In this document: positions 48,745 through 59,320 of the stretch, piece by piece | How positions within the stretch are numbered: position 1 is the first letter of the stretch | How the letters are laid out: each line of letters opens with the position of its first letter | Assembly: GCF_900108055.1 (NCBI RefSeq) | Contig: NZ_FNWJ01000002.1 | Span: forward strand, 134,382 to 198,381 | Direction: 5' to 3' | From: Thermoleophilum album | Lineage (GTDB): Bacteria; Actinomycetota; Thermoleophilia; Solirubrobacterales; Thermoleophilaceae | DNA: 64,000 nt | Translations under genes and position numbers: made by a program | The notes under the pieces: generated by a model | Seen by the model: only the letters and a program-made list of their open reading frames with translations | Database searches by the model: none | What the model was told of the DNA's origin: nothing

Positions 48745-49926
48745 ATGTACGCGTCTTCGCTGGCAACGAGGTCTCGCGGGACCGCCCGCCCCTTCCCACG
48801 GCTGCTGGCCGGGCTCGACCCGCTGATGCTGCTCGCCTCGGTCGGGTTGATCGCGGCGAGCGTCGTGGTGCTTGGCGAGGCCACGACCGGCGACATTCCC
48901 AGCCAGCCCTACTACTACGTGTGGCGGCAAGTCGCCTACGGGGCGGTGGGTTGCGCGCTGATGCTGGCGATCTCGAGGATCGACTACGCGCGCCTGCGCG
49001 AATATCGCAACGGCATCTACCTGGCGACGTTGGGCTCGATCATCGCGGTCTTCGCGATCGGCTCGGCTTCGCGCGGTTCGCGCCGTTGGATCGAACTGCC
49101 GTTCTTCAATCTCCAACCGTCCGAGCTGGGCAAGCTCCTGCTCGTGATCGCGTTGGCCGGTTTCGTCGTCGACAACGTGCGACGTTTGAACGAACGTCAA
49201 ACGACGGTCCGCGTGCTGCTGCTCGGGTTGGTACCGGCGACGCTGGTCGTCGCCCAGCCCGACCTCGGTACCGGACTCGTTTACGTCGCGGCGACGATTG
49301 CGATCCTGTTCCTGGCGGGCACGCGCTGGTCGCACTTTGTTGTGCTCGCCTGCGTCGGATCGCTGGTCGCGGTGTTTGCGCTGGTCGTAGCGCCGGCAGT
49401 CGGAGTCGAGGTGCTAAAGCCTTATCAGCGCGACCGTCTGACCGCTTTCCTGCATCCGAGTGCGGATCCCCGTGCGGAGGGCTACCAGATCAACCAGTCG
49501 CTGACCGCGATCGGTTCCGGAGGCAAGACCGGTCGCGGCGAGGATGCCACGCAAACCAAGCTCAACTTCCTCCCCGAGCACCACACGGACTTCATCTTCG
49601 CGGTGGTGGGGGAGGTGTTCGGCTTTATCGGCGCGGCGCTGGTGCTCAGCCTCTACGCGCTGCTGATCTGGCGCGCCCTACGTGTCGTGACGCTCGCCAA
49701 GACCCTTTTCGGCGCCTTGGTGGCGGGCGGCATCACGGCGATGCTCATGTTCCAGGTCTTCGTGAACGTGGGCATGACGATCGGGTTGGCCCCGATCACT
49801 GGCGTTCCTCTGCCGTTGCTGAGCTACGGCGGATCGTCGGTGATCGTGACCTTCATGTCGCTCGGGCTGTTGCAGTCGATCCACGCCCGGTCCCGCGAGC
49901 TCTCGCTGGCGAAGGCGGTCGCGTAA
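48745..49926 (+). CDS. rodA: Peptidoglycan glycosyltransferase RodA
   Basis: The protein has 393 aa; ATG 48745 has TAGGGT 11 bases upstream. About ten membrane helices are present. SEDS-family motifs: SRGSRRWIELPFFNLQPSEL (about aa 110), VAQPDLGTGLVYVA (about aa 170, with the catalytic Asp) and the C-terminal GMTIGLAPITGVPLPLLSYGG. It polymerises lipid II for rod elongation with PBP2. Confidence 0.96.
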   Translation: MYASSLATRSRGTARPFPRLLAGLDPLMLLASVGLIAASVVVLGEATTGDIPSQPYYYVWRQVAYGAVGCALMLAISRIDYARLREYRNGIYLATLGSIIAVFAIGSASRGSRRWIELPFFNLQPSELGKLLLVIALAGFVVDNVRRLNERQTTVRVLLLGLVPATLVVAQPDLGTGLVYVAATIAILFLAGTRWSHFVVLACVGSLVAVFALVVAPAVGVEVLKPYQRDRLTAFLHPSADPRAEGYQINQSLTAIGSGGKTGRGEDATQTKLNFLPEHHTDFIFAVVGEVFGFIGAALVLSLYALLIWRALRVVTLAKTLFGALVAGGITAMLMFQVFVNVGMTIGLAPITGVPLPLLSYGGSSVIVTFMSLGLLQSIHARSRELSLAKAVA

Positions 49927-49962
49927 TGGACAACAACGCCTTCGAGACGAGAGGAATCGGTT

Positions 49963-51819
49963 TTGAGGAAGCAGGTACTCGTCGCGGTCGATCGCGGCGA
50001 GACGCGGGTGGCGATACTGGAGGCGGAGGGTTCCGTCTCCTCGCGCCAGCGCTCTCGCCAGCGGGGATCGCGTAAGACGGCAACGGATTGGCGTGTAGCT
50101 GAGATCTACATCGAGCGCCGCGGCGCCCGCTCGATCGTCGGCAACGTCTACAAGGGCCGCGTCGACAACGTGCTGCCTGGGCTGGAGGCGGCGTTCGTCG
50201 ACATCGGGCTCGAGAAGAACGGTTTCCTGCACTCCGACGACATCGTGCTGCCCGGCGTCGAGGTCGCCCGACGCGGGCGGGCCGGCAAGGGCAAACGCAT
50301 CTCGGAGCTACTTCGGCCCGGCCAGGAGATCCTCGTGCAGGTCGTCAAAGACCCCCTCAAGACGAAGGGGCCGAGGCTCTCGATGCAGCTCTCGATCGCC
50401 GGTCGCTACCTCGTGTACGTGCCGCAGGGGGAAGGCATCGGTGTGTCCCGCCGGCTCGACGACGCCGAGCGGGCACGCCTGCGGCGGGAGCTGCAGAAGG
50501 TGGCCTTGCCGGAAGGCGGATGGATCGTGCGCACCGCCGCTCAGGGCGCCAAGCGCGAGGACTTCGAGCGGGAGGTCCTCTACCTGCGGATGCTTTACGA
50601 CATCCTGCGCGAACGGGCCGAGCGCTCGCCGGCGCCGGCGCTCGTCTTCCAGGGGGCCGACCTGCCGGTGCGGGTCGTCCGCGACATCTTCAGCGACGAG
50701 TTCGAGCGGGCGTTGGTCGACGACGAGAAGGCCTACGAACGGCTCGTTTCGTTCCTCAGTCGAACGGCGCCGGAGCTGGTCGAGCGGGTGGAGCTCGACA
50801 GCGGCGAGCCGCCGCTGTTCGAGCGCTTCGGCGTCGACCGCGCGCTGCGCTCGACGTTGGAGCGACGCGTCGACCTGCCGTCGGGTGGCTACCTGGTCAT
50901 CGACTACGCGGAAGCGATGACGGTGATCGACGTCAACTCCGGCTCTTTCACCGGGCGCGGCAAGGGGGCCAAGCTAGAGGACACGATCACCAAGACGAAC
51001 CTCGAGGCGGCCGATGAGGTGGTGCGTCAGCTGCGCCTCCGCGACATCGGCGGGATCATCGTCATCGACTTCATCGACATGGCGCGTGCGCGCAACCGGG
51101 ACGCCGTGTTGCGGCGACTGCGCGAAGCGCTCGAGCGTGACCGCACGAAGACCTACGTCGTCGAGGTATCGCCCCTCGGCCTTGTCGAGATGACGCGGCA
51201 GAACGTCACCGAGGGAGTGCGCGAGATCCTCACCAAGCCGTGTCCCACCTGCAACGGCGAGGGTGTGGTGCTGAGCGAGGAGACGGTGGCTTTCGAGGCT
51301 GCTCGCTGGCTGCGCGAGATCGCCTTCCAGCACCCCGCCGCGGAGGCCTTGCTAATACGCATGAATCCGCGCGTCTCGGCAATCCTGACGCGGGGGCCAG
51401 GGCGTCCGATCGAGGAGATCGAGGCGGAGACCGGCAAGCGCTTCCACTTCGAAGGCACCGAAGCCCTGCCGATCGATCACATGGAGGTCGTGATGGCAGG
51501 CAGCGCCGACGAGGTGGCGGAACGGGCGCTGCCGTTCCGCGAGGGCGACGAGGTGCTGGTGGAGCTCGTCGAGCCGCACATGTACAACGAGGGCGACGCT
51601 GTCGCCAAGCTCGATGGCTACGTGATCGCGGTGCGCGGCGCTGCCGATCTCGTCGGCCAAAAGGCACTCGTTCGCATCGAGCGCGTCGGGCGCTCCTCGG
51701 CGGAGGCCTCGCTGGTCGCTCAGCCGGAGGCGAGCGGGGCGGGAGGCGGCGAGGGGCAGTCGCGTACGCCCGCCGTGCGACGTCGCCGGGCGCGCCGGGA
51801 AGCGCCAGCGACCTCCTGA
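49963..51819 (+). CDS. rng: Ribonuclease E/G family protein
   Basis: The protein has 618 aa from TTG 49963 with GAGAGGAA about 7 bases upstream. The N-terminal S1 domain (about aa 40-125) has GNVYKGRVDNVLPGLEAAFV. The catalytic domain has two metal-binding Asp segments, TVIDVNSGSFTG (about aa 323) and IIVIDFIDMARA (about aa 365), and the zinc-link CPTCNGEG (about aa 427). A C-terminal extension of about 130 residues beyond the zinc-link ends in a basic Arg tail; it lacks the long RNase E scaffold. It processes rRNA and mRNA. Confidence 0.94.
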   Translation: MRKQVLVAVDRGETRVAILEAEGSVSSRQRSRQRGSRKTATDWRVAEIYIERRGARSIVGNVYKGRVDNVLPGLEAAFVDIGLEKNGFLHSDDIVLPGVEVARRGRAGKGKRISELLRPGQEILVQVVKDPLKTKGPRLSMQLSIAGRYLVYVPQGEGIGVSRRLDDAERARLRRELQKVALPEGGWIVRTAAQGAKREDFEREVLYLRMLYDILRERAERSPAPALVFQGADLPVRVVRDIFSDEFERALVDDEKAYERLVSFLSRTAPELVERVELDSGEPPLFERFGVDRALRSTLERRVDLPSGGYLVIDYAEAMTVIDVNSGSFTGRGKGAKLEDTITKTNLEAADEVVRQLRLRDIGGIIVIDFIDMARARNRDAVLRRLREALERDRTKTYVVEVSPLGLVEMTRQNVTEGVREILTKPCPTCNGEGVVLSEETVAFEAARWLREIAFQHPAAEALLIRMNPRVSAILTRGPGRPIEEIEAETGKRFHFEGTEALPIDHMEVVMAGSADEVAERALPFREGDEVLVELVEPHMYNEGDAVAKLDGYVIAVRGAADLVGQKALVRIERVGRSSAEASLVAQPEASGAGGGEGQSRTPAVRRRRARREAPATS

Positions 51820-51822
51820 GGC

Positions 51823-51858
51823 GACTCCCAAGCGCTCGGGACTCCCAAGCGCTTGGGG
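51823..51858 (+). promoter_or_regulatory. Tandem palindromes upstream of rplU
   Basis: Two 18-base direct copies lie head to tail, each centred on a palindrome: CCCAAGCGCTCGGG (51827-51840, near-perfect) and CCCAAGCGCTTGGG (51844-51857, perfect). They sit just after rng and directly before the rplU promoter. Either an operator pair or a terminator is possible; there is no T tract. Confidence 0.5.
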
Positions 51859-51873
51859 TTCGCTTCCTCGCGC

Positions 51874-51879
51874 TAGACT
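51874..51879 (+). promoter_or_regulatory. -10 hexamer of the rplU-rpmA-obg operon
   Basis: TAGACT matches the hexamer before tRNA-Pro. It would give an mRNA leader of about 55 bases before the rplU ATG. Confidence 0.5.
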
Positions 51880-51939
51880 GCCCGACCGTCGTCGGACGCT
51901 CCCGAGCCTGTGCGCGTCCGCCCGCAACGATCGCTCGCG

Positions 51940-52288
51940 ATGTACGCAGTCGTCAAAGTTTCAGGCAAGCAATACCGGGTCGAGGAGGGCCAGTCGCTGC
52001 TGGTCGACCGCATCGATGCCCCAGAAGGCGAGCGCGTGCAGCTCGAGCCGTTGCTGTGGCGTCCCGACGACGGCGAACCGGTCGTCGCGCCCGAGGAGCT
52101 CGCGAAGGTGCAGGTGGAGGCCATCGTCAAGGCGCATGAGCGGGGGCCGAAGCTGCGTATCCTCAAGTTCAAGCCGAAAAAGGGCTACAAGCGCCGGACC
52201 GGGTTCCGTGCGGAGCTGACGAGGCTCGAGGTGAGCAAGATCGGTCCGCGGGCCCGGCGCTCCTCGAAGACGAAGAAGGCAGACACAG

Positions 52289-52299
<11 letters not shown>
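51940..52299 (+). CDS. rplU: Ribosomal protein bL21
   Basis: The protein has 119 aa; ATG 51940 gives the family start [17 protein letters not shown]. The loop [19 protein letters not shown] (about aa 76-94) is the bL21 RNA-binding signature. A short Lys/Arg-rich tail extends beyond the core. It overlaps rpmA by 11 bases. Confidence 0.97.
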
Positions 52300-54283
<1,984 letters not shown>

Positions 54284-54343
54284 CGGGCGCGCCGCCGGGT
54301 CGTGCGATCGGCCGTCACGCGGGGGCTTCATAACCTTGCCGGG

Positions 54344-55441
54344 ATGGCAACCACGGTCGTGAAGCTGGGCTCGGCGCTGGTCGCCGACGACCAGGGCGTC
54401 GTGCGCGACGACGTGCTCGCCGCGGTGTCCGAGGAGATCGCCAAGCGCAGCACACATGACGAGCGCTTCGTGATCGTCAGTTCCGGTGCCATCGCCTGCG
54501 GACTGCGCGAGCTGGGCATCACCAGTCGGCCAACGGCGATGGAGGAGCTGCAGGCCGCTTCGGCCGTCGGTCAAGGGATCGTCTACCGAGCGTGGCACGA
54601 ACACCTCGGCCGCTGGGGCGTGCGCAGCGCGCAGGTTCTGCTCACCTTTTTCGACATGGCTCAGCGCGCCCACTACGTGAACGCCCGCCACACTCTCGCC
54701 ACCCTGCTGCGTTGGGGCGTAGTGCCGGTCGTCAACGAGAACGACACGACAACAACCGACGAGATCTCCTTCGGCGACAACGATTTTTTGGCAGCACAGG
54801 TGGCGATCCTGGTGGAGGCGCGTCTGCTCGTGCTCCTCACCGACACGGCCGGCCTCTATACCGCCGACCCGCGCCGTGATCCTGCGGCGCGACTCGTCTC
54901 GGAGGTGCGTGATCCCAGCGAGCTGCGGGCATTGGAGGTGGGGGGCAGCGGCAGCGAGCTCGGTTCTGGCGGGATGCGCTCAAAGGTTGCTGCCGCCGAG
55001 ATGGTGACGGGTGCGGGAATTCCCTGCGTGGTTGCATCCGGTACCGATCGGGAGGCGCTCGCGACGATCCTCGAGGGCGGACGCGCCGGCACCTACTTCC
55101 ATGCGCGGCGGGAGCGGGAACAGAGCTTCAAGCTGTGGCTGCGCTACGCCAAGCCGACGCGCGGAGAGTTGCTCGTCGACGCCGGCGCCGCGCGCGCCCT
55201 CACCGAGCGCGGCAGCAGCCTGTTGCCGGTCGGCATCGTCGAGGTACGAGGGGAGTTCGAGCCGGGCGACGCCGTCGAGATTCGTCACGACGGGCGGGTG
55301 ATCGGTAAGGGCATCGTCAACTACGGAAGTGACGAACTGCGGCGTGTGTGCGGTCTGACCAGCGACCGCGTGCGCCAGCTGTTGCCGCACGCCAGCGAGG
55401 AAGCGGTGCACCGCGACTATCTGGTGGTGCTCGCGCCGTAG
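54344..55441 (+). CDS. proB: Glutamate 5-kinase
   Basis: The protein has 365 aa; ATG 54344 has TAACCT 7 bases upstream. The amino-acid kinase domain has VVKLGSALVADD (about aa 5), VSSGAIACGLRELG, NENDTTTTDEISFGDND (about aa 134-150) and LLTDTAGLYTADPR. A C-terminal PUA domain (about aa 270-360) is present. It makes glutamyl-5-phosphate, the first step of proline synthesis; proA follows. Confidence 0.96.
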   Translation: MATTVVKLGSALVADDQGVVRDDVLAAVSEEIAKRSTHDERFVIVSSGAIACGLRELGITSRPTAMEELQAASAVGQGIVYRAWHEHLGRWGVRSAQVLLTFFDMAQRAHYVNARHTLATLLRWGVVPVVNENDTTTTDEISFGDNDFLAAQVAILVEARLLVLLTDTAGLYTADPRRDPAARLVSEVRDPSELRALEVGGSGSELGSGGMRSKVAAAEMVTGAGIPCVVASGTDREALATILEGGRAGTYFHARREREQSFKLWLRYAKPTRGELLVDAGAARALTERGSSLLPVGIVEVRGEFEPGDAVEIRHDGRVIGKGIVNYGSDELRRVCGLTSDRVRQLLPHASEEAVHRDYLVVLAP

Positions 55442-55464
55442 GTCCCGCCGGTACCCTTGCCGCA

Positions 55465-56739
55465 ATGTCACTCACGGCGACCACCGTCGAGGACGTCTGC
55501 CGGAGCGCTAAGCGTGCCGCTCGACGCCTGGCCACCCTCGATCGCCGCGTGCGCGATGGCGCGCTTGCGCGGATCGCCTCCTCGCTCGAGGAGCGGGTCG
55601 ACCAGATCCTCGATGCCAATCGCGAAGACATGCAGCGGGCCGAGGAGAAGGGCCTCGAGCCGGCACTGCTCGATCGCCTGCTGTTGACCGAGGAGCGGGT
55701 AGCCGCGATGGCCGAAGGCGTGCGGCAGGTCGCAGCGCTACCCGACCCGGTCGGCGAGTTGATCGATGGGCGGCGTTTGCCGAATGGCCTCGATCTGCGG
55801 CGCGTGCGGGTGCCGCTCGGCGTGGTGGCGGTGGTCTACGAGGCGCGCCCGAACGTCACGATCGACTGCACCGCGCTCTGCCTCAAATCCGGCAACGCCG
55901 TGGTCCTGCGCGGTTCGTCAAGCGCGCAGCGGTCGAACGCAGCGCTGGCGGCGATCGCCGCCGAGGCGGCGGAGGCAGCGGGCATTCCGGCGGGCGCGAT
56001 CGGTCTCATCGCCAGCGGCGAGCGGGGCGACGACCTGCGCGCGCTGGCGACCGCCAAGGACAGCGTCGACTTGATCATCCCGCGCGGCGGGGAGGGGCTG
56101 AAGCGAGCGCTCGAGGAGGTCGCAACGGTGCCCGTCATCTACGCCGCCGCTGGCAACTGTCACGTGTACGTCGATGCTGAAGCCGACCTCGAGCGCGCGC
56201 GAGCGATCGTCGTCAACGCCAAGACCCAGCGTCCCGGTGTGTGCAACGCCTGCGAAACGTTGCTCGTCAACTCCCACGTCGCGCCCGCCTTCGTACCGCT
56301 GATCGTCCGTGAGCTCTTGGCGCGGGGCGTCGAGCTGCGCACCTGCGCGCGGACCCGTGCGCTGGCCGGCGATCTAGCTGACCGGCTGCGACCCGCCGAC
56401 GAGCGCGACTGGCAGACCGAGTATCTGGCGCCGATTCTCGCCGTGCGGGTGGTCGACACCCTCGACGAGGCGGTCGAGCACATCGATCGTTACGGCTCCG
56501 GGCACTCGGAGGCGATCGTCACCGAATCGACCGATGCCGCCCGTGCGTTTTGCGACGCGGTCGACGCGGCGTGTGTCTACGTCAACGCTTCGACGCGCTT
56601 CACCGACGGCTTCGAGTTCGGGCTGGGCGCGGAGATCGGCAACTCCACCCAGAAGCTGCACGCACGCGGGCCGATCGGGCTGCGCGAACTGACCACCTAC
56701 AAATACGTGATCGAGGGCGCCGGCCACGTGCGCGAGTGA
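55465..56739 (+). CDS. proA: Gamma-glutamyl phosphate reductase
   Basis: The protein has 424 aa; ATG 55465 has TACCCT 7 bases upstream. The aldehyde-dehydrogenase fold has GVVAVVYEARPNVTID (about aa 115-130), LIIPRGGEGLKRA and the catalytic Cys region RPGVCNACETLLV (about aa 255). It reduces glutamyl-5-phosphate to the semialdehyde. nadD begins one base after its stop. Confidence 0.97.
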   Translation: MSLTATTVEDVCRSAKRAARRLATLDRRVRDGALARIASSLEERVDQILDANREDMQRAEEKGLEPALLDRLLLTEERVAAMAEGVRQVAALPDPVGELIDGRRLPNGLDLRRVRVPLGVVAVVYEARPNVTIDCTALCLKSGNAVVLRGSSSAQRSNAALAAIAAEAAEAAGIPAGAIGLIASGERGDDLRALATAKDSVDLIIPRGGEGLKRALEEVATVPVIYAAAGNCHVYVDAEADLERARAIVVNAKTQRPGVCNACETLLVNSHVAPAFVPLIVRELLARGVELRTCARTRALAGDLADRLRPADERDWQTEYLAPILAVRVVDTLDEAVEHIDRYGSGHSEAIVTESTDAARAFCDAVDAACVYVNASTRFTDGFEFGLGAEIGNSTQKLHARGPIGLRELTTYKYVIEGAGHVRE

Positions 56740-56740
56740 C

Positions 56741-57364
56741 GTGAAGATCGGGGTTCTCGGCGGCACTTTCAATCCTCCGCACATCGGTCACCTGGTGCTG
56801 GCGCAGGAGGCGCTCGAGTGCTTCGGTCTCGAGCGCGTCCTGTGGATACCGGCGGCGCGGCCCCCGCACCGCGAAGTGGAATCCGACCCGGGGCCTGAGA
56901 TGCGGGCGGAACTTTGCGAGCTCGCGACCGCCGACGACGAGCGCTTCGAGGTCTCGCGGATCGAGCTGGAGCGCGAAGGGCCCTCGTACACGGTCGACAC
57001 GATCGCTGCGCTGCGCCAGTCGAACCCCGAGCTCGAGCCGTTCCTGATCCTCGGCGGTGACCAGGCGGCGAGCCTGCCGCGCTGGCACGAGCCGGAGCGG
57101 CTGCTGGAACTCGCGCAGGTCGTGGTCGTCGATCGCACCGGATGGTCGCGGGACGCGGTAGCGATCTCGATTGCGCGACTGCGGGGCGCGGAGCGCGTGC
57201 GCTACTTCGACATGCCGCGGGTCGAGGTTTCGTCGACGCTCGTGCGCTTGCGGATCGCGCGCGGACAGTCGATCCGCTACCTGGTTCCCGAAGCCGTGCG
57301 AAGGAAGATCGAGGACGCCAACCTCTACGGTGCCGGTCGCCGGGAGGTGGCTGCGAAAAGTTGA
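56741..57364 (+). CDS. nadD: Nicotinate-nucleotide adenylyltransferase
   Basis: The protein has 207 aa from GTG 56741. The nucleotidyltransferase motif GVLGGTFNPPHIGHLVLA opens the protein, and the second motif, DMPRVEVSSTLVRLRI (SSTxxR), is at about aa 165. GPSYTVDT and FLILGGDQAASLPRWHEPE also match NadD. It makes deamido-NAD. Its stop overlaps the rsfS start. Confidence 0.96.
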   Translation: MKIGVLGGTFNPPHIGHLVLAQEALECFGLERVLWIPAARPPHREVESDPGPEMRAELCELATADDERFEVSRIELEREGPSYTVDTIAALRQSNPELEPFLILGGDQAASLPRWHEPERLLELAQVVVVDRTGWSRDAVAISIARLRGAERVRYFDMPRVEVSSTLVRLRIARGQSIRYLVPEAVRRKIEDANLYGAGRREVAAKS

Positions 57365-57783
57365 CTCCCCGGGAGTTGCCGAAAGCCACTGGCGCTCCCG
57401 CGCGGCCCGAGGCGCCGGCAGGGGATGCTGCGTCGCCGACGTCCCGCGGCGAGCAGCTGGCGGAGCGCATCGCTCGCATCGCGCTCGAGAAGAAAGCGGA
57501 GGACGTGCTGATCCTGGACCTCCGTTCGCTCGTTGGCTTCACCGACTTTTTCGTGCTCGCCAGCGGCCGCAGCGACCGCCAGGCGCGGGCGGTCGCCGAG
57601 GCGGTTCGTGAACAGCTGAAGGCCGCGGGGGTCGTGCCCGCCCGCGTCGAAGGCGAGCGCGACGCACGCTGGATCTTGCTCGACTACCTCGACTGCGTAG
57701 TGCACGTCTTCACGCCCGAGGCCCGCGAGTACTACCGGCTCGAACACCTTTGGGCGGAGGCGCCCGTCCGTCGCTTCGACTAG
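57361..57783 (+). CDS. rsfS: Ribosome silencing factor
   Basis: The protein has 140 aa from TTG 57361, overlapping nadD by 4 bases. After a disordered Pro/Ala-rich stretch of about 30 residues comes the RsfS core: KKAEDVLILDLR, FTDFFVLASGRSDRQARAVAEAV and ARWILLDYLDCVVHVFTPEAREYY. It binds uL14 and blocks subunit joining in starvation. nadD-rsfS is a common pair. Confidence 0.95.
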   Translation: MTPRELPKATGAPARPEAPAGDAASPTSRGEQLAERIARIALEKKAEDVLILDLRSLVGFTDFFVLASGRSDRQARAVAEAVREQLKAAGVVPARVEGERDARWILLDYLDCVVHVFTPEAREYYRLEHLWAEAPVRRFD

Positions 57784-57823
57784 CCCGCAGCCGCGCGAAC
57801 GAAGCGCCGCCGTCGAAACCAGG

Positions 57824-57859
57824 TGGGCGCTGCCGTCCCAACGCTAAACAGGGCGCCCA
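57824..57859 (+). terminator. Weak hairpin after rsfS
   Basis: TGGGCGC and GCGCCCA pair over a loop of 22 bases, followed by TTTG. The loop is long, so this is a weak candidate. Confidence 0.25.
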
Positions 57860-57882
57860 TTTGTGCCGAATAGGACAACACG

Positions 57883-58257
57883 ATGACCGAAACCAACCAG
57901 AGCGTCGTCGGCGAGCAGGCGGTCGAAGAGGTCTCGCAGGCCGTTGCGGCGCGCGGTCCGATGCGCTTGGAGCTGCCGATCGAGCAGGCCGAGGCGCTCC
58001 ACCAGTGGCTTCTGACCGCGACCAACAACGGCCAAACCGCGCTCGACGATCCCAACCTGAGCGCCGTCTTGGCGAAGCTCGGTCACGACCTCGACGCAAT
58101 GCGCACCGTGCAGGCGGTGCGGCGCGAGCTCGAAGAGGTCGGGTTCGACCACACACGGTTGAGCGACGAGCAGGTCGCCGAGCTCGGGCGGCGGATTCTC
58201 GAGGCCCACAGGCCGCGCCCGCGGGTATCGCGCGACGGCGAAGCTTCCTCCCAGTAA
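57883..58257 (+). CDS. Small protein of unknown function (124 aa)
   Basis: The ATG at 57883 starts an acidic, mainly helical protein: MTETNQSVVGEQAVEEVSQA, then LPIEQAEALHQWLLTAT and two Leu/Glu-rich helices (LSAVLAKLGHDLDAMRTV; LSDEQVAELGRRILEAH). The last helix resembles a short terminal repeat of the LSD.qvaeLgrRil type. No family is recognised and no membrane segment is present. Confidence 0.65.
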   Translation: MTETNQSVVGEQAVEEVSQAVAARGPMRLELPIEQAEALHQWLLTATNNGQTALDDPNLSAVLAKLGHDLDAMRTVQAVRRELEEVGFDHTRLSDEQVAELGRRILEAHRPRPRVSRDGEASSQ

Positions 58258-58354
58258 CAGGGCCGAGGCGCAGCGACGGTGGCCGCCGGGACTCCGGCGG
58301 CCACACCCCTGCGCGCGCGGACCGGCCGGTGAGCGTTTAAACTCGCCGCCACAC

Positions 58355-58427
58355 GGGGCTGTAGCTCAGCTGGGAGAGCGCGGCGCTGGCAGCGCCGAGG
58401 TCACGGGTTCGAGTCCCGTCAGCTCCA
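58355..58427 (+). tRNA. tRNA-Ala (anticodon GGC)
   Basis: The acceptor stem GGGGCTG/CAGCTCC (one G-T pair) pairs, the anticodon stem CGGCG/CGCCG encloses loop CTGGCAG (anticodon GGC), and the T arm is ACGGG-TTCGAGT-CCCGT. The discriminator is A and CCA is not encoded. A TAAACT hexamer (58338-58343) lies 11 bases upstream. Confidence 0.97.
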
Positions 58428-58440
58428 CTTTCGCTTGCGG

Positions 58441-59133
58441 CTAGGAGCCGCGGGAGTCGCGCAGTGCCAGGATCCCGCGCAGGGTCGCTGCCAGGTAGTG
58501 CTCGGCGAAGTGCCTGATCCCCTCGGGTGTTTCGAGGTCGAGCACCGAGTGCGGCGTGACGACGAACGAGAGCACGGCCCGCGTCAGAAGCTCGGAAACC
58601 GCTTGGATCTCTTCGTCGTCGAGCGGTAGGCGGCCGGCCGCAGCTTCTTCGCGCGCGAACCGCGCGATGAACTCGCGGCCGGCGGCCAGGACGCGCTCGC
58701 CCTCGGTGGTGAGCGCTGGCAGGATCAGCTCCGGCTCGCTGCGCAAAAGCCGGCGCAGAAGGCGGTGCTGGCGGAGGTACAGCAGGCCGAACACGAAACC
58801 CTCGACGAGCCGCTCCTCGAGTGTGGCGCACGAGCGTGTCGCCTCTTCGACGGCGCGCAAGAAGCGCCGCATCTCGTGCAGGACGAGCGCCTCGATGAGG
58901 CGGTTCTTCTTCGGGAAGTAGCGGTAGACGGTGACGCGCGAGACGCCGACGCGGCGGGCGACGTCGTCGATCGTGAAACGTCTGAGACCGAAGTCCTCGA
59001 CCTGTTCGGCGGCTGCCTGCAGGATCCGCTCTTCGGTCGTCTCGGCGTTGCCGGGAGCGTCGAGCAGCTGATCGACGAGCTCTTCCGCGCCTGGGGAAGT
59101 CGCGGAGCTGTCGGTGCCTGCGTTTCCGTTCAT
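58441..59133 (-). CDS. TetR-family transcriptional regulator
   Basis: The protein has 230 aa; ATG 59133 is preferred over upstream starts because it leaves the operator outside the gene. After a short acidic lead, the helix-turn-helix is clear: EERILQAAAEQVEDFGLRRF, then TIDDVARRVGVSRVTVYRYF and PKKNRLIEALV (about aa 30-80). The C-terminal ligand domain is helical; the ligand is unknown. It is divergent from the large membrane protein and probably represses it, itself or both through the palindrome at 59173-59196. Confidence 0.93.
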   Translation of the reverse strand: MNGNAGTDSSATSPGAEELVDQLLDAPGNAETTEERILQAAAEQVEDFGLRRFTIDDVARRVGVSRVTVYRYFPKKNRLIEALVLHEMRRFLRAVEEATRSCATLEERLVEGFVFGLLYLRQHRLLRRLLRSEPELILPALTTEGERVLAAGREFIARFAREEAAAGRLPLDDEEIQAVSELLTRAVLSFVVTPHSVLDLETPEGIRHFAEHYLAATLRGILALRDSRGS

Positions 59134-59172
59134 CCAGAGAGACCGTACAGCCAAAGTCGTCGGGATACATTC

Positions 59173-59196
59173 AGACGCATGCTGTAACATGCGTCT
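59173..59196. promoter_or_regulatory. 24-bp TetR-type operator
   Basis: AGACGCATG-CTGTAA-CATGCGTCT is a perfect inverted repeat with 9-bp arms and a 6-bp centre. It lies 40 bases upstream of the TetR start codon and about 125 bases upstream of the membrane-protein start, in the shared intergenic region. Confidence 0.75.
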
Positions 59197-59320
59197 TATC
59201 GTTTTGCGGCTGTGGTGGGTGGCGAACGATCGGCGCCCGCCGCAAGACTGGTCCGGGGGGTCTCCCGGCGCCGCGAGGCGGAAAACGGACAAGACACAAA
59301 GAGCGTGGAGGTGGAAGCGA

